Source: Antedon mediterranea (taxonomy: Eukaryota; Echinodermata; Crinoidea; Comatulida; Antedonidae). From it: a stretch of DNA of 64,000 bases. The notes under the pieces were generated by a model. It ran no database searches, had not been told where the DNA came from, and was given only the letters and a program-made list of their open reading frames with translations. Numbering within the stretch: position 1 is the first letter of the stretch; every line of letters begins with the position of its first letter. Below, one piece after another: positions 1 through 10,600 of the stretch. The position numbers and the translations under genes are program-made. The stretch lies in contig NC_092676.1 in assembly GCF_964355755.1 (NCBI RefSeq), forward strand, positions 5,130,288 to 5,194,287, in the 5' to 3' direction.

Positions 1-239
1 TACCCCTTTCACACCAAAACTCGGGAGTCATCTTCGGAGACAACCTGTGGTTTGTCGAGAAACTCCGGAGATACCAACCCTAGCAACACCAGGGTTTATA
101 AAATAAAATCGTAAATACCAACCTCTATTTTGCAGCTGTTTTGAACTCCGAAGTTTTGCTTTTTTCACACTACAACACCGGCGCGTCAACGCCGGTTTTG
201 TCTCCGGAGTTTTGCTTTTTTTTGTGAATGAAAGGGGTA
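1..239. mobile_element. Small TIR element (MITE-like), possibly cut by window edge
   Basis: The first bases read TACCCCTTTCAC and the interval ends in GTGAATGAAAGGGGTA, an imperfect terminal inverted repeat. Internally the motif CTCCGGAG/CTCCGAAG followed by TTTTGCTTTTTT occurs twice and a GCCGGCG-type short palindrome lies near 180-195. It has no coding capacity. It sits upstream of the first visible GTF2B exon, inside a GTF2B intron. The left boundary coincides with the window edge, so the true end is uncertain. Confidence 0.45.
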
Positions 240-363
240 TTTGGTGTAATATAATAGTTTAGTTTAATACTGTATAACTTGGAAATGAAAAAGCCAGGAT
301 GCTAAATTCATAAATTCATACTTTATTAAACAAAATAACAATAAAGATTAATTTATTTTGCAG

Positions 364-3300
364 ATGAACAGTTCTGATAGAGCACTCCTTACAGCATTTC
401 GAGAAATAACAAACATGGCTGATCGTATTAATTTACCTAGAAATCTTGTAGTAAGTCTATTAGGGTTTGTAATCTTGTTTGAGAGCTTTAGGTTAAAAGA
501 GTAATCCGCAAACCGAGTACACCATAGCTTGCTTACTAGTAGTAGGAAAAGTTAGGAAGGATAGAGTGATTTCATCAAGGCCTAGGAAGGACCATGTTTC
601 AGTCTGTAATATAGGCCTTAGCCTAGCATAGTCTACTTTAGGCCTACAATCTAAATATACAGTTGGTCAATAATAATAATCACTGTGCTCACTTATCTAG
701 GCCTAGAACTGTGTGCTCACTTACAGTATCTAGGCGTAGCACTGTGTGCTCACTTATCTAGGCGTAGCACTGTGTGCTCACTTATCTAGGCCTAGCACTG
801 TGTGCTCACTTATCTAGGCCTTTATTTTACATTTAAAGTTAAACAGTAAAATATTCACTTTCTTGCGTTACCTATTTCAGGATCGTACACAAACATTATT
901 TAAACAAGTACACGATCAAGGGACATTAAAAGGCCGAAGCAATGACGCCATAGCAGCAGCATGTCTTTACATTGCGTGTAGACAAGAAGGCGTTCCTCGC
1001 ACATTTAAAGGTAAAGTTACCTGTTTGTCTTAAGCTCTGTCTACACTGTCGAAACTAGTTTGACAAAAAAAAAGAGTGATGTGACCAAATATGGTAGTGA
1101 TATGACCAAATATGGTAGTGATATGACCAAATATGGTAGTGATGTGACATCATTGTGTCCATATATGGGTACACCACATTTTTTTGTCACATAAAGTTTG
1201 ATAGTGTAGACAGCGCCTTAAGCTCTGTCTACTACACTGTCAAACTAGTCCATATCCCATATATGGTAGTGATATGCTTAAATATAGAAGTGATATGACA
1301 TCATGATGTCCATATATGGGCACATCACATAAAGTTTGATTGTGTAGACAAAGTTTTAGAATAATAAAGAAAAATAATGTATTATTATGTATATGTGAAT
1401 ATTTGGTTTGACAATAGGGCTACAAAAATGGTAAGATTCCGATCTCCAAACTTTACAAATATTGAAAGTACAATAAAATTAAGTATAGTGGTCATACTGT
1501 ACATCTCTTTATTTTACAGAAATTTGTGCGATATCTAGAGTTAGCAAAAAAGAAATTGGTCGGTGTTTTAAGTTGATACTGCGGGCCCTTGAAACAAATG
1601 TTGACATCATAACCACAGGAGATTTTATGGTAAGATTTAAATAAAAATTATTATTTCACAAAAATAGCTTTGCTGTAGGTTTTTAGATGTATTAAATATA
1701 CATATTTAATGCAGAATGTGTTTACCAAAATATAAACTTGTAATACTAGTACTCCAATGGCTGAGGTGTCTTTAAAAAAGGCATATTTCATACCATAGGG
1801 TTTGTCACACCAAAATCAGTCCGGGCCAAAATCGGTCCGGCGGACCAGTTTTGGCTGCCAAAATCAGTCCGGGGGACCATTTATGGCCGCCAAAACTGGT
1901 CCGGCCTGGATAAAATCGGTCCGGGTAGTAGGACTGTTTTTGGCTGCCAAATATGGTCCGGTCTTACAAATATATGGTGCGCAAAATGAGTCATAATGTA
2001 TATATCATTAAAAAAAAAGGCCATGATTAGTCATTATATTGAAAACTACGGGGTTTTATTTGTTATTTTAAAATTATAAATTAAGCCTGTTTTTTTTATT
2101 ATCATTATTAGTAGTAACTCATCAATAATTAGTACTAATTTTTAGGCTTTTTGTATACAATATGTATCTCTGCCTGTTTTTAATCCATTTTGTTATTTTT
2201 TAACATCTTCGTTTCCCCATGATGTTAAAAACAATTTAATTTATTAATTATTTATGGTTAATCAATCAATATATCAATTCAATACAATTATTGTAAAACA
2301 ATTATCCAATATTGATTAGGGTGAGGAAGGAAAAAGGCCTCAATCATAAATAAAATCTAGCTGGCAATATCAGCGTCTCATACCCGTTCGTGTGAGTGTG
2401 TGGCAGGCCGAAATATGAGTGAACACCTAAGTCATGTTTTTAGATAAAATACATTTATTTATAGTATTTATCCGACAAGATAACTTACTAATATATATCA
2501 TGGGATATTTTTCTAGCCATAAACAACTTAAAACAGCATCATAGGCCTAGTAATTCAATTAAAATCGACAGAAGAAAAGCCCGGACCGATTTTGGCAGTG
2601 GCGGACTGCTTTTGGCCACAATTTTAGAGCCAAAACTGGTCCGGCCGGACCGATTTTGGCCCCGGACCATATTTATCGTGACAGGTTCACTAATAAGTTT
2701 GATATGGTAATATAAAAGCCATTATGATTCTATATTTTAAACTTTATAAAAAGGGTAAAAATTGATTTCTAGATCTAGAAAAATGAGAAATATGACACCC
2801 CAACATGCTACCTGGCATAAACATTGATTTTGCTACCATGATTGGCAATTACTAATGGATATTGATTATTATTGATACTCAATCATTGATTATTACTGAT
2901 TGTTATTTTTGATACTCAATTATTACAGTAATTGATTGTTATTGATTATTATTGATTGATATTGATTATCATTATTATTGATACTCAATTATTTATTATT
3001 GCTGATTGTTATTTTTGATACTCTATTTTTGATTGATTGTTATTGATTATCATTATTGATACTCAATTATTGAATGATTGTTATTGATTATTATTTATAC
3101 TCAATTATTGAATGATTATATTACTATAATATTGATTTAATCTCAATTGTTGATTTATTAGACTATTATTCATTGTTTTTCAGTCTCGATTTTGTTCAAA
3201 TCTCTTCTTACCGTCAGCAGTTCAGAAAGCGGCTACGCATATTGCTAAGAAGGCAATGGACCTTGACCTCGTAGCAGGGTAAGAATTACCGCTTCTGCAA

Positions 3301-5314
3301 AATCTCTTATTTATATTTTTTGACTTTGTTGTTAAGCTCTGTCTACACTATCAAACTTGACAAAAAAGTGTCCAAATATAGTAGTGATACACCCAAAGAT
3401 GGCATCATCATGTCAATATTTGGGCACATATTGTTTGTCACATAAAGTTTGATAATGTAGACAGCGCTTAAAATATGCACACATTTTGTTGCACCAATTT
3501 ACTGAAGGATGATATGGGTTGATGATGAGATAAAAACATGAAAAATGAAGATTAATAAAATCGGACTTAGGCCATTTTGCAGTTTTAATATTTAAATAAT
3601 GATTTAATTTAACCAAGAACCCATTGTCAGGAAATTTGACAATTTTTCAGATAAATCATTTTTTTCAAGTGAATAACTATTAACTATTATGTGACATTTG
3701 TTGATATGAAGTAAATCTTTTTTTTTTCAGTCGTAGCCCTATTTCAGTAGCTGCAGCAGCTATATACATGGCATCACAATGCTCAATGGACAAAAAATCT
3801 CAGAAAGGTAACTTTTTAAATTTAAAATCAGCTACACACCCTCCCTCCTACACTCCCCACTGGATCCCCCTCCCTTCTATCTAAATACCCCACACCAACT
3901 AGATAAAATCAGCTACACACCCTCCCTCCTACACTGGATCCCCTCCCTTCTATCTACATACCCCACACCAACTAGATACAATCAGCTACACACCCTCCCT
4001 CCTACACTGGATCCCCCTCCCTTCTATCTACAAACCCCACACCAACTAGATAAAATCAGCTACACACCCTCCCTCCTACACTCCCCACTGAATCCCCCCT
4101 CCCTTCTATCTACATACCCCACACCAACTAGATACAATCAGCTACACACCCTCCCTCCTACACTCCCCACTGGATCCCCCTCCCTTCTATCTACATACCC
4201 CACACCAACTAGATAAAATCAGCTACACACCCTCCCTCCTACACTCCCCACTGGATCCCCCTCCCTTCTATCTACATACCCCACACCAACTAGATACAAT
4301 CAGCTACACACCCTCCCTCCTACACTCCCCACTGGATCCCCCTCCCTTCTATCTACATACCCCACACCAACTAGATAAATCAGCTACATACCCTCCCTCC
4401 TACACTCCCCACTGGATCCCCCTCCCTTCTATCTACATACCCCACACCAACTAGATACAATCAGCTACACACCCTCCCTCCTACACTCCCCACTGGATCC
4501 CCCTCCCTTCTATCTACATACCCCACACCAACTAGATACAATCAGCTACACACCCTCCCTCCTACACTCCCCACTGGATCCCCCTCCCTTCTATCTACAT
4601 ACCCCACACCAACTAGATACAATCAGCTACACACCCTCCCTCCTACACTCCCCACTGGATCCCCCTCCCTTCTATCTACATACCCCACACCAACTAGATA
4701 AATCAGCTACATACCCTCCCTCCTACACTCCCCACTGGATCCCCCTCCCTTCTATCTACATACCCCACACCAACTAGATAAATTTTTGTTTTTTCTCAAT
4801 AAAACAAATATACTTTTTGGAAATGTGATTTAACATTTTGTGATAATATTTGTCTGCTGCCCTCTATTTGTTTGTTGCCTCAATAATTAACATGTGACAA
4901 CAAATTTATTTTTGTCAAAACTACTTTGATAGTGTATACAGAGCTTTAAGGTTAAAAAGAGACTTAAGCTCTGTCTACACTATCAAACTTTACTGTATGT
5001 GACAAAAAAATGTGATGTGCCCATATATGGACATGATGATGTCATCACTACCATATTTAGGCATATTACTACCATATTTGTGCACATCACACTTTTTTGT
5101 CAACTAGTTTGATAGTGTAGACAGAGCTTTGAGATTAAAAGGAGACTTTTAAAGATGATTTGATATTTTACTTACTTCAGATATTGGTGAAATAGCTGGA
5201 GTTGCGGACGTAACTATACGACAGTCATATCGTCTCATGTACCCAAAAGCAGCTGACCTTTTTCCAGCAGATTTTAAATTCCATTCACCAATTACGTCGC
5301 TTCCCCAACTATAA
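364..5314 (+). CDS. GTF2B: Transcription initiation factor IIB, C-terminal six exons (partial)
   Basis: TFIIB bridges TBP-bound promoter DNA and RNA polymerase II. Coding exons read as 364-450, 881-1010, 1520-1629, 3184-3278, 3731-3807 and 5181-5314 (stop TAA). All junctions are GT-AG and keep frame, giving 210 residues; family members are about 316 aa, so roughly 106 N-terminal residues (zinc ribbon, B-reader/linker) lie left of the window. The visible part is the two cyclin-like folds: [11 protein letters not shown] and [20 protein letters not shown] in the first, [15 protein letters not shown] and [18 protein letters not shown] in the second, ending SLPQL like vertebrate TFIIB. The ATG at 364 is an internal methionine right after an acceptor, not the start. 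Introns carry MITEs, a foldback element and an 81-bp minisatellite. Identification is by protein similarity I recognise. Confidence 0.96.
690..828. repeat. Tandem repeat, about 28 bp, in GTF2B intron
   Basis: Four to five copies of a unit built from TGTGCTCACTTATCTAGGC and CTAGCACTG. Copies alternate between AGGCCTAG and AGGCGTAG. It contributes to the AGGCCTAG-rich background of this genome. Confidence 0.8.
1030..1357. mobile_element. Two abutting copies of a TTAA-flanked MITE family
   Basis: Copy A occupies about 1030-1221 and copy B about 1218-1357. Both begin TTAAGCTCTGTCTAC and end in the reverse complement around TTTGATAGTGTAGACA. Copy A is flanked by TTAA on both sides (1030-1033 and 1218-1221) and shares the right TTAA with copy B. 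The interior is made of CCAAATATGGTAGTGATATGA units and a palindromic CCATATATGG. TTAA target duplication is typical of piggyBac-like elements; that assignment is inference. Further copies are at 3332-3471, 4964-5131, 14128-14307 and a derivative at 47775-47990. Confidence 0.75.
1799..2686. mobile_element. Foldback element with CCGGACCGATTTTGG subterminal repeats
   Basis: The left arm (about 1799-1960) and right arm (about 2577-2686) are inverted copies: left reads GTCACACCAAAATCAGTCC, right reads GGACCATATTTATCGTGAC. Each arm holds several copies of CCAAAATCGGTCCGG or its complement. The centre is AT-rich and non-coding. A short open frame across the left arm is only the repeat read through. 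It lies in a GTF2B intron. Confidence 0.7.
2830..3178. repeat. AT-rich degenerate tandem repeat
   Basis: Irregular copies of ATTGATTATTATTGATACTC fill this stretch just before the fourth visible GTF2B exon. No coding signal. Confidence 0.75.
3332..3471. mobile_element. TTAA-flanked MITE copy (GTF2B intron)
   Basis: Starts TTAAGCTCTGTCTACACTAT and ends GATAATGTAGACAGCGCTTAA. TTAA is present exactly at both ends (3332-3335 and 3468-3471). Same family as at 1030-1357, with a shorter interior. Confidence 0.8.
3530..3710. mobile_element. Degenerate fragment of the GATGTATTGTCCCCC MITE family
   Basis: Interior similarity to the copies at 16369-16715 and 40246-40570: AACATGAAAAATGAAGAT, AACCCATTG, TTTTTCAGATAAAT and TAACTATTATGTGACAT occur in the same order. 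The terminal GATGTATTGTCCCC blocks are not preserved. Confidence 0.5.
3826..4782. repeat. 81-bp minisatellite in GTF2B intron
   Basis: About 12 tandem units of an 81-bp C-rich sequence containing AATCAGCTACACACCCTCCC, CACTGGATCCCCCTCCC and CCCACACCAACTAGAT. Some units lack an internal CCCCACT. Units are nearly identical, indicating recent homogenisation. The strand bias (C-rich top strand) is striking against AT-rich flanks. It lies between the fifth and sixth visible GTF2B exons. Confidence 0.97.
4905..5131. mobile_element. TTAA MITE copy plus a detached right-end fragment
   Basis: 4964-5131 begins TTAAGCTCTGTCTACACTAT and ends GATAGTGTAGACAGAGCTTT; a separate right terminus (TTTGATAGTGTATACAGAGC) lies at about 4905-4950. 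It is 50 bp upstream of the last GTF2B exon acceptor. Confidence 0.75.
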
Positions 5315-7666
5315 CTAAACGCTTTTTTTACAAGTAATAATAATTGAGTTAAACTATGGCTAAAAATAATCTTACTTTTGTCATGCCAATCTCAATACCA
5401 ATCTCAAAACCAATCTCAACACCAGTCTCAAAACCAATATCAATACCAATCTTAAAACCAATCTCAAAACCAATCTCAAAACCAATCTTAAAACCAATCT
5501 TAAAACCAATCTCAAAAGCAACTCATGCATGAAGGATCATTTATTAGGTCTGACGCATGGCGCTCATATAAGTGGTTAGAAAAAATATAGAGGCCGCTCT
5601 ATGTGACATTCCATCTATCAGGTTTTTTTTCTGTTTCATTTCCTATCCTGGGGAAAATATCATCATCTGTGTTTTTATCGGTGAAATTGCGTACATAAAA
5701 GGCACTACATCCAATATTAATTAAAGTTAACATAGAGGATTCTCTATTTCACGATTATTACACAGAGCACTCTATATAGAGTTATTGAAACGTAGAGAGT
5801 GCTATATATATTTTCAATGTTTTGTTGTCTCGTCCAATGGCCACTGAATAGTGAGTGTATGAACGCTTAGAAAGTAAATGAAATTTTTAATGCAGTTTAA
5901 AAAAACTTTTTTTTAAGAATATAACTTACGGATATGAATATAAAGAAAAGAATAATAACTTGCAACATTCTAATATTATAATAATGTAGTGTAGATGAAT
6001 GAAGATAATCAATAGAGTTCTGCGGTGTGACATCACAACGATAGAGGGCGCTGCATGTTTGCTAGCCAACCAAAAAATGCGTTGAACGCTACTATGTTGA
6101 TAAACTGTATAGATCTGTAAATCTATCAAATTATGTATCTTAGCTTGATTTTTTTTAACTTAAACTGTAGTTGAAGAATAGATTATTAAAAAAAAATATT
6201 TATATCTTTTGAAATTTTAGTTTTTATTAAAACTTATTAGGTTTTAAAATGACTACTTTGAAAAGCTATTCCAAACCATTGGTGACCTGAGAGTCACTCA
6301 GGCAGATTCACCTACTGTCGTGATGTCAGCACCACAGAATTCTATACATATCAAATCTTCCCGTCCGGCTCAAAGAACGCTGATTAGTATGGAGCGCTTT
6401 GGAATTAGTTGGTATACACATGCAAGTGGTTAATTGATTTAAGCTGCATAAATATAATATTTAATATATATAATATTGGATTAGATGCTATACATATCAA
6501 ATCTTCCTGTCCGTCTCAAGGAACGCTGATTAGTATGGAGCGCTTTGGAATTAGTTGGTATACACATGCAAGTGGTTAATTGATTTAAGCTGCATAAATA
6601 TAATATTTAATATATATAATATTGGATTAGATGCTATTAAATCAAGTTTTTTTTTTATTACTTGAAAGTTGGAGGCCAACGAAATAGAAAAATAATAATA
6701 AATGTCTTCCTATAAAGTATGAAGTCATTTTATTACCATGCAATTTTAATTAATAAAGTAAGAAAAAGAAAGTTTTCCCATTGATTTAAAAAAAAAATAT
6801 GTTTTTTGTTTTTTTATTATAATTACCTACTCAGAATTCTAAATACAGAAAAATAGTACACAGTTTGTATTGGTATAATTTAGTGTGTTAGCTGATTCTC
6901 TGTACTGTAGGTATAATTGATCCAGTATCAAGGCAAATTCTGTAATACAGGGCCCATATGTATCACATGTGATGCCCGTATCATAGATCATAAGCCTAAT
7001 ACTATAATACTATACAGTACAGAGAATAGGTTGGCTAGAGTGTACAGTAGATTTTAATTAGACTTCGAAATTTACTTAAATTAATTTGCACCTTTATTAT
7101 TATATCATTATCAATACCCCACTGATTCAAAAATTGTTTCCGGGTCACTATCAGGAGATTCAAATACTGTAATGCCTTGTCTTGAAAAAAACTTGAAAAT
7201 GTGTGTTTTAAACATTCAAAAATTGATCAACAAATATATTTGTTATTGATTTTTATTCTTGACAATCTCTGGCAATAAACTTCGTTATTGTTTTTGTATA
7301 TGTATTTATTAATAAATAGTGCTGCACACACAGAATTCTCTATTTTGTTTATTTGTTATCGTGTAAAATCGGGTGCATTATTTGAAACGCACTTGACCTT
7401 TTATGATGCATTTTCTTTGTTGCGTTAAAATTTCCTTAGATGATTGATCAAATTTCATTATTGATGTATATTTATTGAAGGCAGTATTGGCGCTTCATAG
7501 TACGCCGCCGCCGTGTAGCCTTTCCTCTAAAGAGACGCAACAATGTGGTTGAAAATCGACCTTGCTCAAACTACCAATTTGGTATATTTTGGACACCTCA
7601 CATGCAGGATTCGAATTGAAAAGCAGCACATGAGGAGAGAGCCCAAGAAGAGCCTAGGAAATCAGA
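5315..7666. other. Intergenic GTF2B-ZMPSTE24, including GTF2B 3' UTR
   Basis: Contains a 12-15-bp CCAATCTCAAAA tandem run at 5385-5522 in what is probably GTF2B 3' UTR, and a 146-bp tandem duplication at 6342-6634. A candidate poly(A) signal AATAAA is at 6697-6702. The ZMPSTE24 promoter is probably between 7440 and 7666, where a short GC-richer patch (CGCCGCCGCCGTGTAGCC) lies. No other gene was seen. Confidence 0.55.
6342..6634. repeat. 146-bp tandem duplication
   Basis: Two adjacent copies beginning CTATACATATCAAATCTTCC at 6342 and 6488, differing at a few bases (CCCGTCCGGCTCAAAG against CCTGTCCGTCTCAAGG). Non-coding. Confidence 0.9.
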
Positions 7667-10600
7667 ATGGATATTTCACCAGAATCTCTATTTAATTCAA
7701 TAGTTGCATTTATATGGTTAGCGTATATATGGGAAACATACCTTTCATTTCGACAGGTAATTATAAAAATAAAATCTTTTTCTGTAGATTTATGTTATTG
7801 TTTAAACATGACGTTCTAGGCGGCGCCAGGCCCAAGAGAAAAAAGTTTCTCTCAGACTCAGCAGCATTAGGGCTTGGTTGGTAGGCCGAGACGGTTCTGA
7901 TCATTCCGGGCGCCAGTCATTTGGGGGCCTACTACAGGTTGAAAATTTAGATCTGCAGTGTATGATCTATAAATAAAAGTATAAAAGACTAGGTCTAAGA
8001 GAGTGTGTGGCTGGGTGTGTCAATCAAATAAATTATTCAATTCATTAATAATAATAATTAATATTTATGATAAATAAATTACTATCTTCTTGAAATAAAT
8101 ATAGGCTATATTGAATCATTTTATAGATAAATGTATACAAAACCGCAACTACAGTTCCTGCGCCGCTTGCGGGGATCCTGAAGAAGGAGACATTTGAGAA
8201 AGCTCGTCTATACCAATTGGATAAAAGCAACTTTGGAATGTGGTCTGGGATATACTCACAAATTGAAACTACTGTAAGCGATCTTGGATTGTGGGCCTGT
8301 AGCTTAGTGGTTAAAATGCTTGCCTTCCAATCCCAAGGTCCGGGGATCAATCCTGACCTAGTGCTAGGGTTAAATGTAACTCTACTCCCTAAGCCTAAAA
8401 TGTGACTTAGTTTAGAAGCACAATAAATTATTTAAACTGTTTTATCCATCCTGCTGTCCTGTAATTACCGAGTTACTTGCTGTTGGATGCATATGGGGGA
8501 AAAAAATGATTTTGTTCGGTCCTACATGTAAATACCAAACGGAAACAAAATAAAAGTTAAATAGTAGCCATATGGCAATACAAAAATTCAGAAAAACAAT
8601 TTTAAATGTTAAAAAATAAAAATTACAGGTGCTTTGAATAATTAACAACAATTTAGGATGAACATATATTCCATAATAACTTTTTTTTAAATGTATTATT
8701 TATTTCAATTGATTAACTTAAAAATGTCATCATAAAAGATCAGGTGGCCTATGTTTATATTAAACAGAAATATATATTTAATTTTGTCTTTATGTATAAA
8801 TGTGAACATATTCTATGATAAACTAATATTAACTTTTTTTGTGTAAAGGATGTAATAAAATAAACTATTTTTAATCCCTTTCTTTGTAAACACCCAGCTG
8901 ATTCTAGTGCTTGGTGGCATTCCTTGGTTGTGGAACACTGCCGGCAACGTTACTGCCCGTGTTGGATATTCACCAGAGTATGAGGTAAAACAATATGAAT
9001 GATAGTGTAATGTTAAAAAAAAAAATTAAATACAATTTTATTGTCTAATATTCATAAAAAAAAATAAAAATTTGATGTTTGACATACTATACTAAACACA
9101 AAAAAGCACAAAAAATATAAAAATAATAAAATATTTCTATCTATTGCACATCTTGTTAATTGTATGTTATAATTGAGCTGGGAACAAAAATTATGATACA
9201 TAGTAGTTCTAGATAGGATACTAATGTACAATTTATTAAAATATTAAACAAGTTAGCTCATAGAGATGGAAAAGCATTTATGATCTCCCACAAGAGGAGG
9301 TTCTCGATACTATGACTATATAAGTACTTTCCCACTCTTTTAATAGCGCCCTCTAGCCTATTGTATACTATTTAATACATATACATTTAGCTATACAACT
9401 TTATGATAAAACTAATTTTTTTTCAGATTACTCAAACGTGTATGTTTTTATTACTGGCGTCTGTATACTCCACATTTACCAGTCTCCCATGGTCTGTGTA
9501 CAGTACGTTTGTAATAGAGGAACGCCATGGATTTAATAAACAAGTAATATTTTTTTTTTTAATAAATGACACAAAAGAACTATTCATACACATATTTATT
9601 TAGTAACTTAACAATAATAACTGTGGCCCCCACTAGAAGCAATAGCTTGTCTCATGAAGGCACCTACAGTACAATACAAATATGCAAAATACTTAAAGAA
9701 ATATCTTCATCTTCTCTTCTCTTTTGTTATGACTGTAGTGATAGAAATGTTCTTCAGAAGAAAAACCCTTAGTGCTTTACTTACTGTACAAATACATTGT
9801 ATCTGTATGAGGCTACTTCCGAGTTTATAAACAAAAAGATACATATACCTAGATGCAGATACATTTTCAAAAATATTTATAATACAAATAGTGCCACCTG
9901 CATCATCACCAGAATCTATTCATATCGTCCCGGGAATATACCCAGGCATTACAGTATAACAGAAGAAATGGTATTTATTGATATATGCTGGTAATGTTAC
10001 TAGATCTTGATTGAACAGGTCTAGTTGATGCTGGTATGGCCTTTGTTAAACAGAGCCTTTGATACATTGTTTAAGCTTTATATATATCTTTAATATTGTT
10101 GTTATTGTTTTATTAATAGGGAGGTTTCGCAACCTTACGAATACGATAACGAAAACAGATACGTCATACATTTGTGAAACTTTTGAGCTGATCCCCATTT
10201 CATATTCGTAAGGCGTATTCGTGATGTTACGCTAGGCCTAGGCAGCCAAGCACCACCAAGCAACACGTACCTGCGCTTCGCTCAAATTTACTGCAGTCAT
10301 ATTTTGGACGCGCCTCAATATTTCGTTGCCATGCGAAACAGATTTTTTTATGGCTTACGAAAACGAATACGTGTGCGTGACGTATCCGTTTTCGTTATCG
10401 TATTCATAAGATTGCGAAACCTCTCTATTGTTATTATTTAAAAATGATTAATTTACCTATTATTAATATAAATATATTGTGATTTTAGACACCAGGTTTT
10501 TATGCCAAAGATCAGGTAAAGAAGTTTGTGTTGATGCAGGCGATCAGCATCCCACTGATTGCTTGCTTAATCTACATCATCAAATGGGGAGGTGAATATT

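Noticed and set aside
1802-1996. 64-aa plus-strand frame
   Set aside because: It is the left arm of the CCGGACCGATTTTGG foldback element.
3826-4782. Regularly spaced repeats considered as a CRISPR array
   Set aside because: Units are contiguous with no variable spacers, and the context is a eukaryotic intron.
8293-8365. Intact tRNA gene
   Set aside because: A and B boxes are recognisable but the B box is mutated and the acceptor and anticodon stems do not pair, so a SINE or pseudogene fits better.
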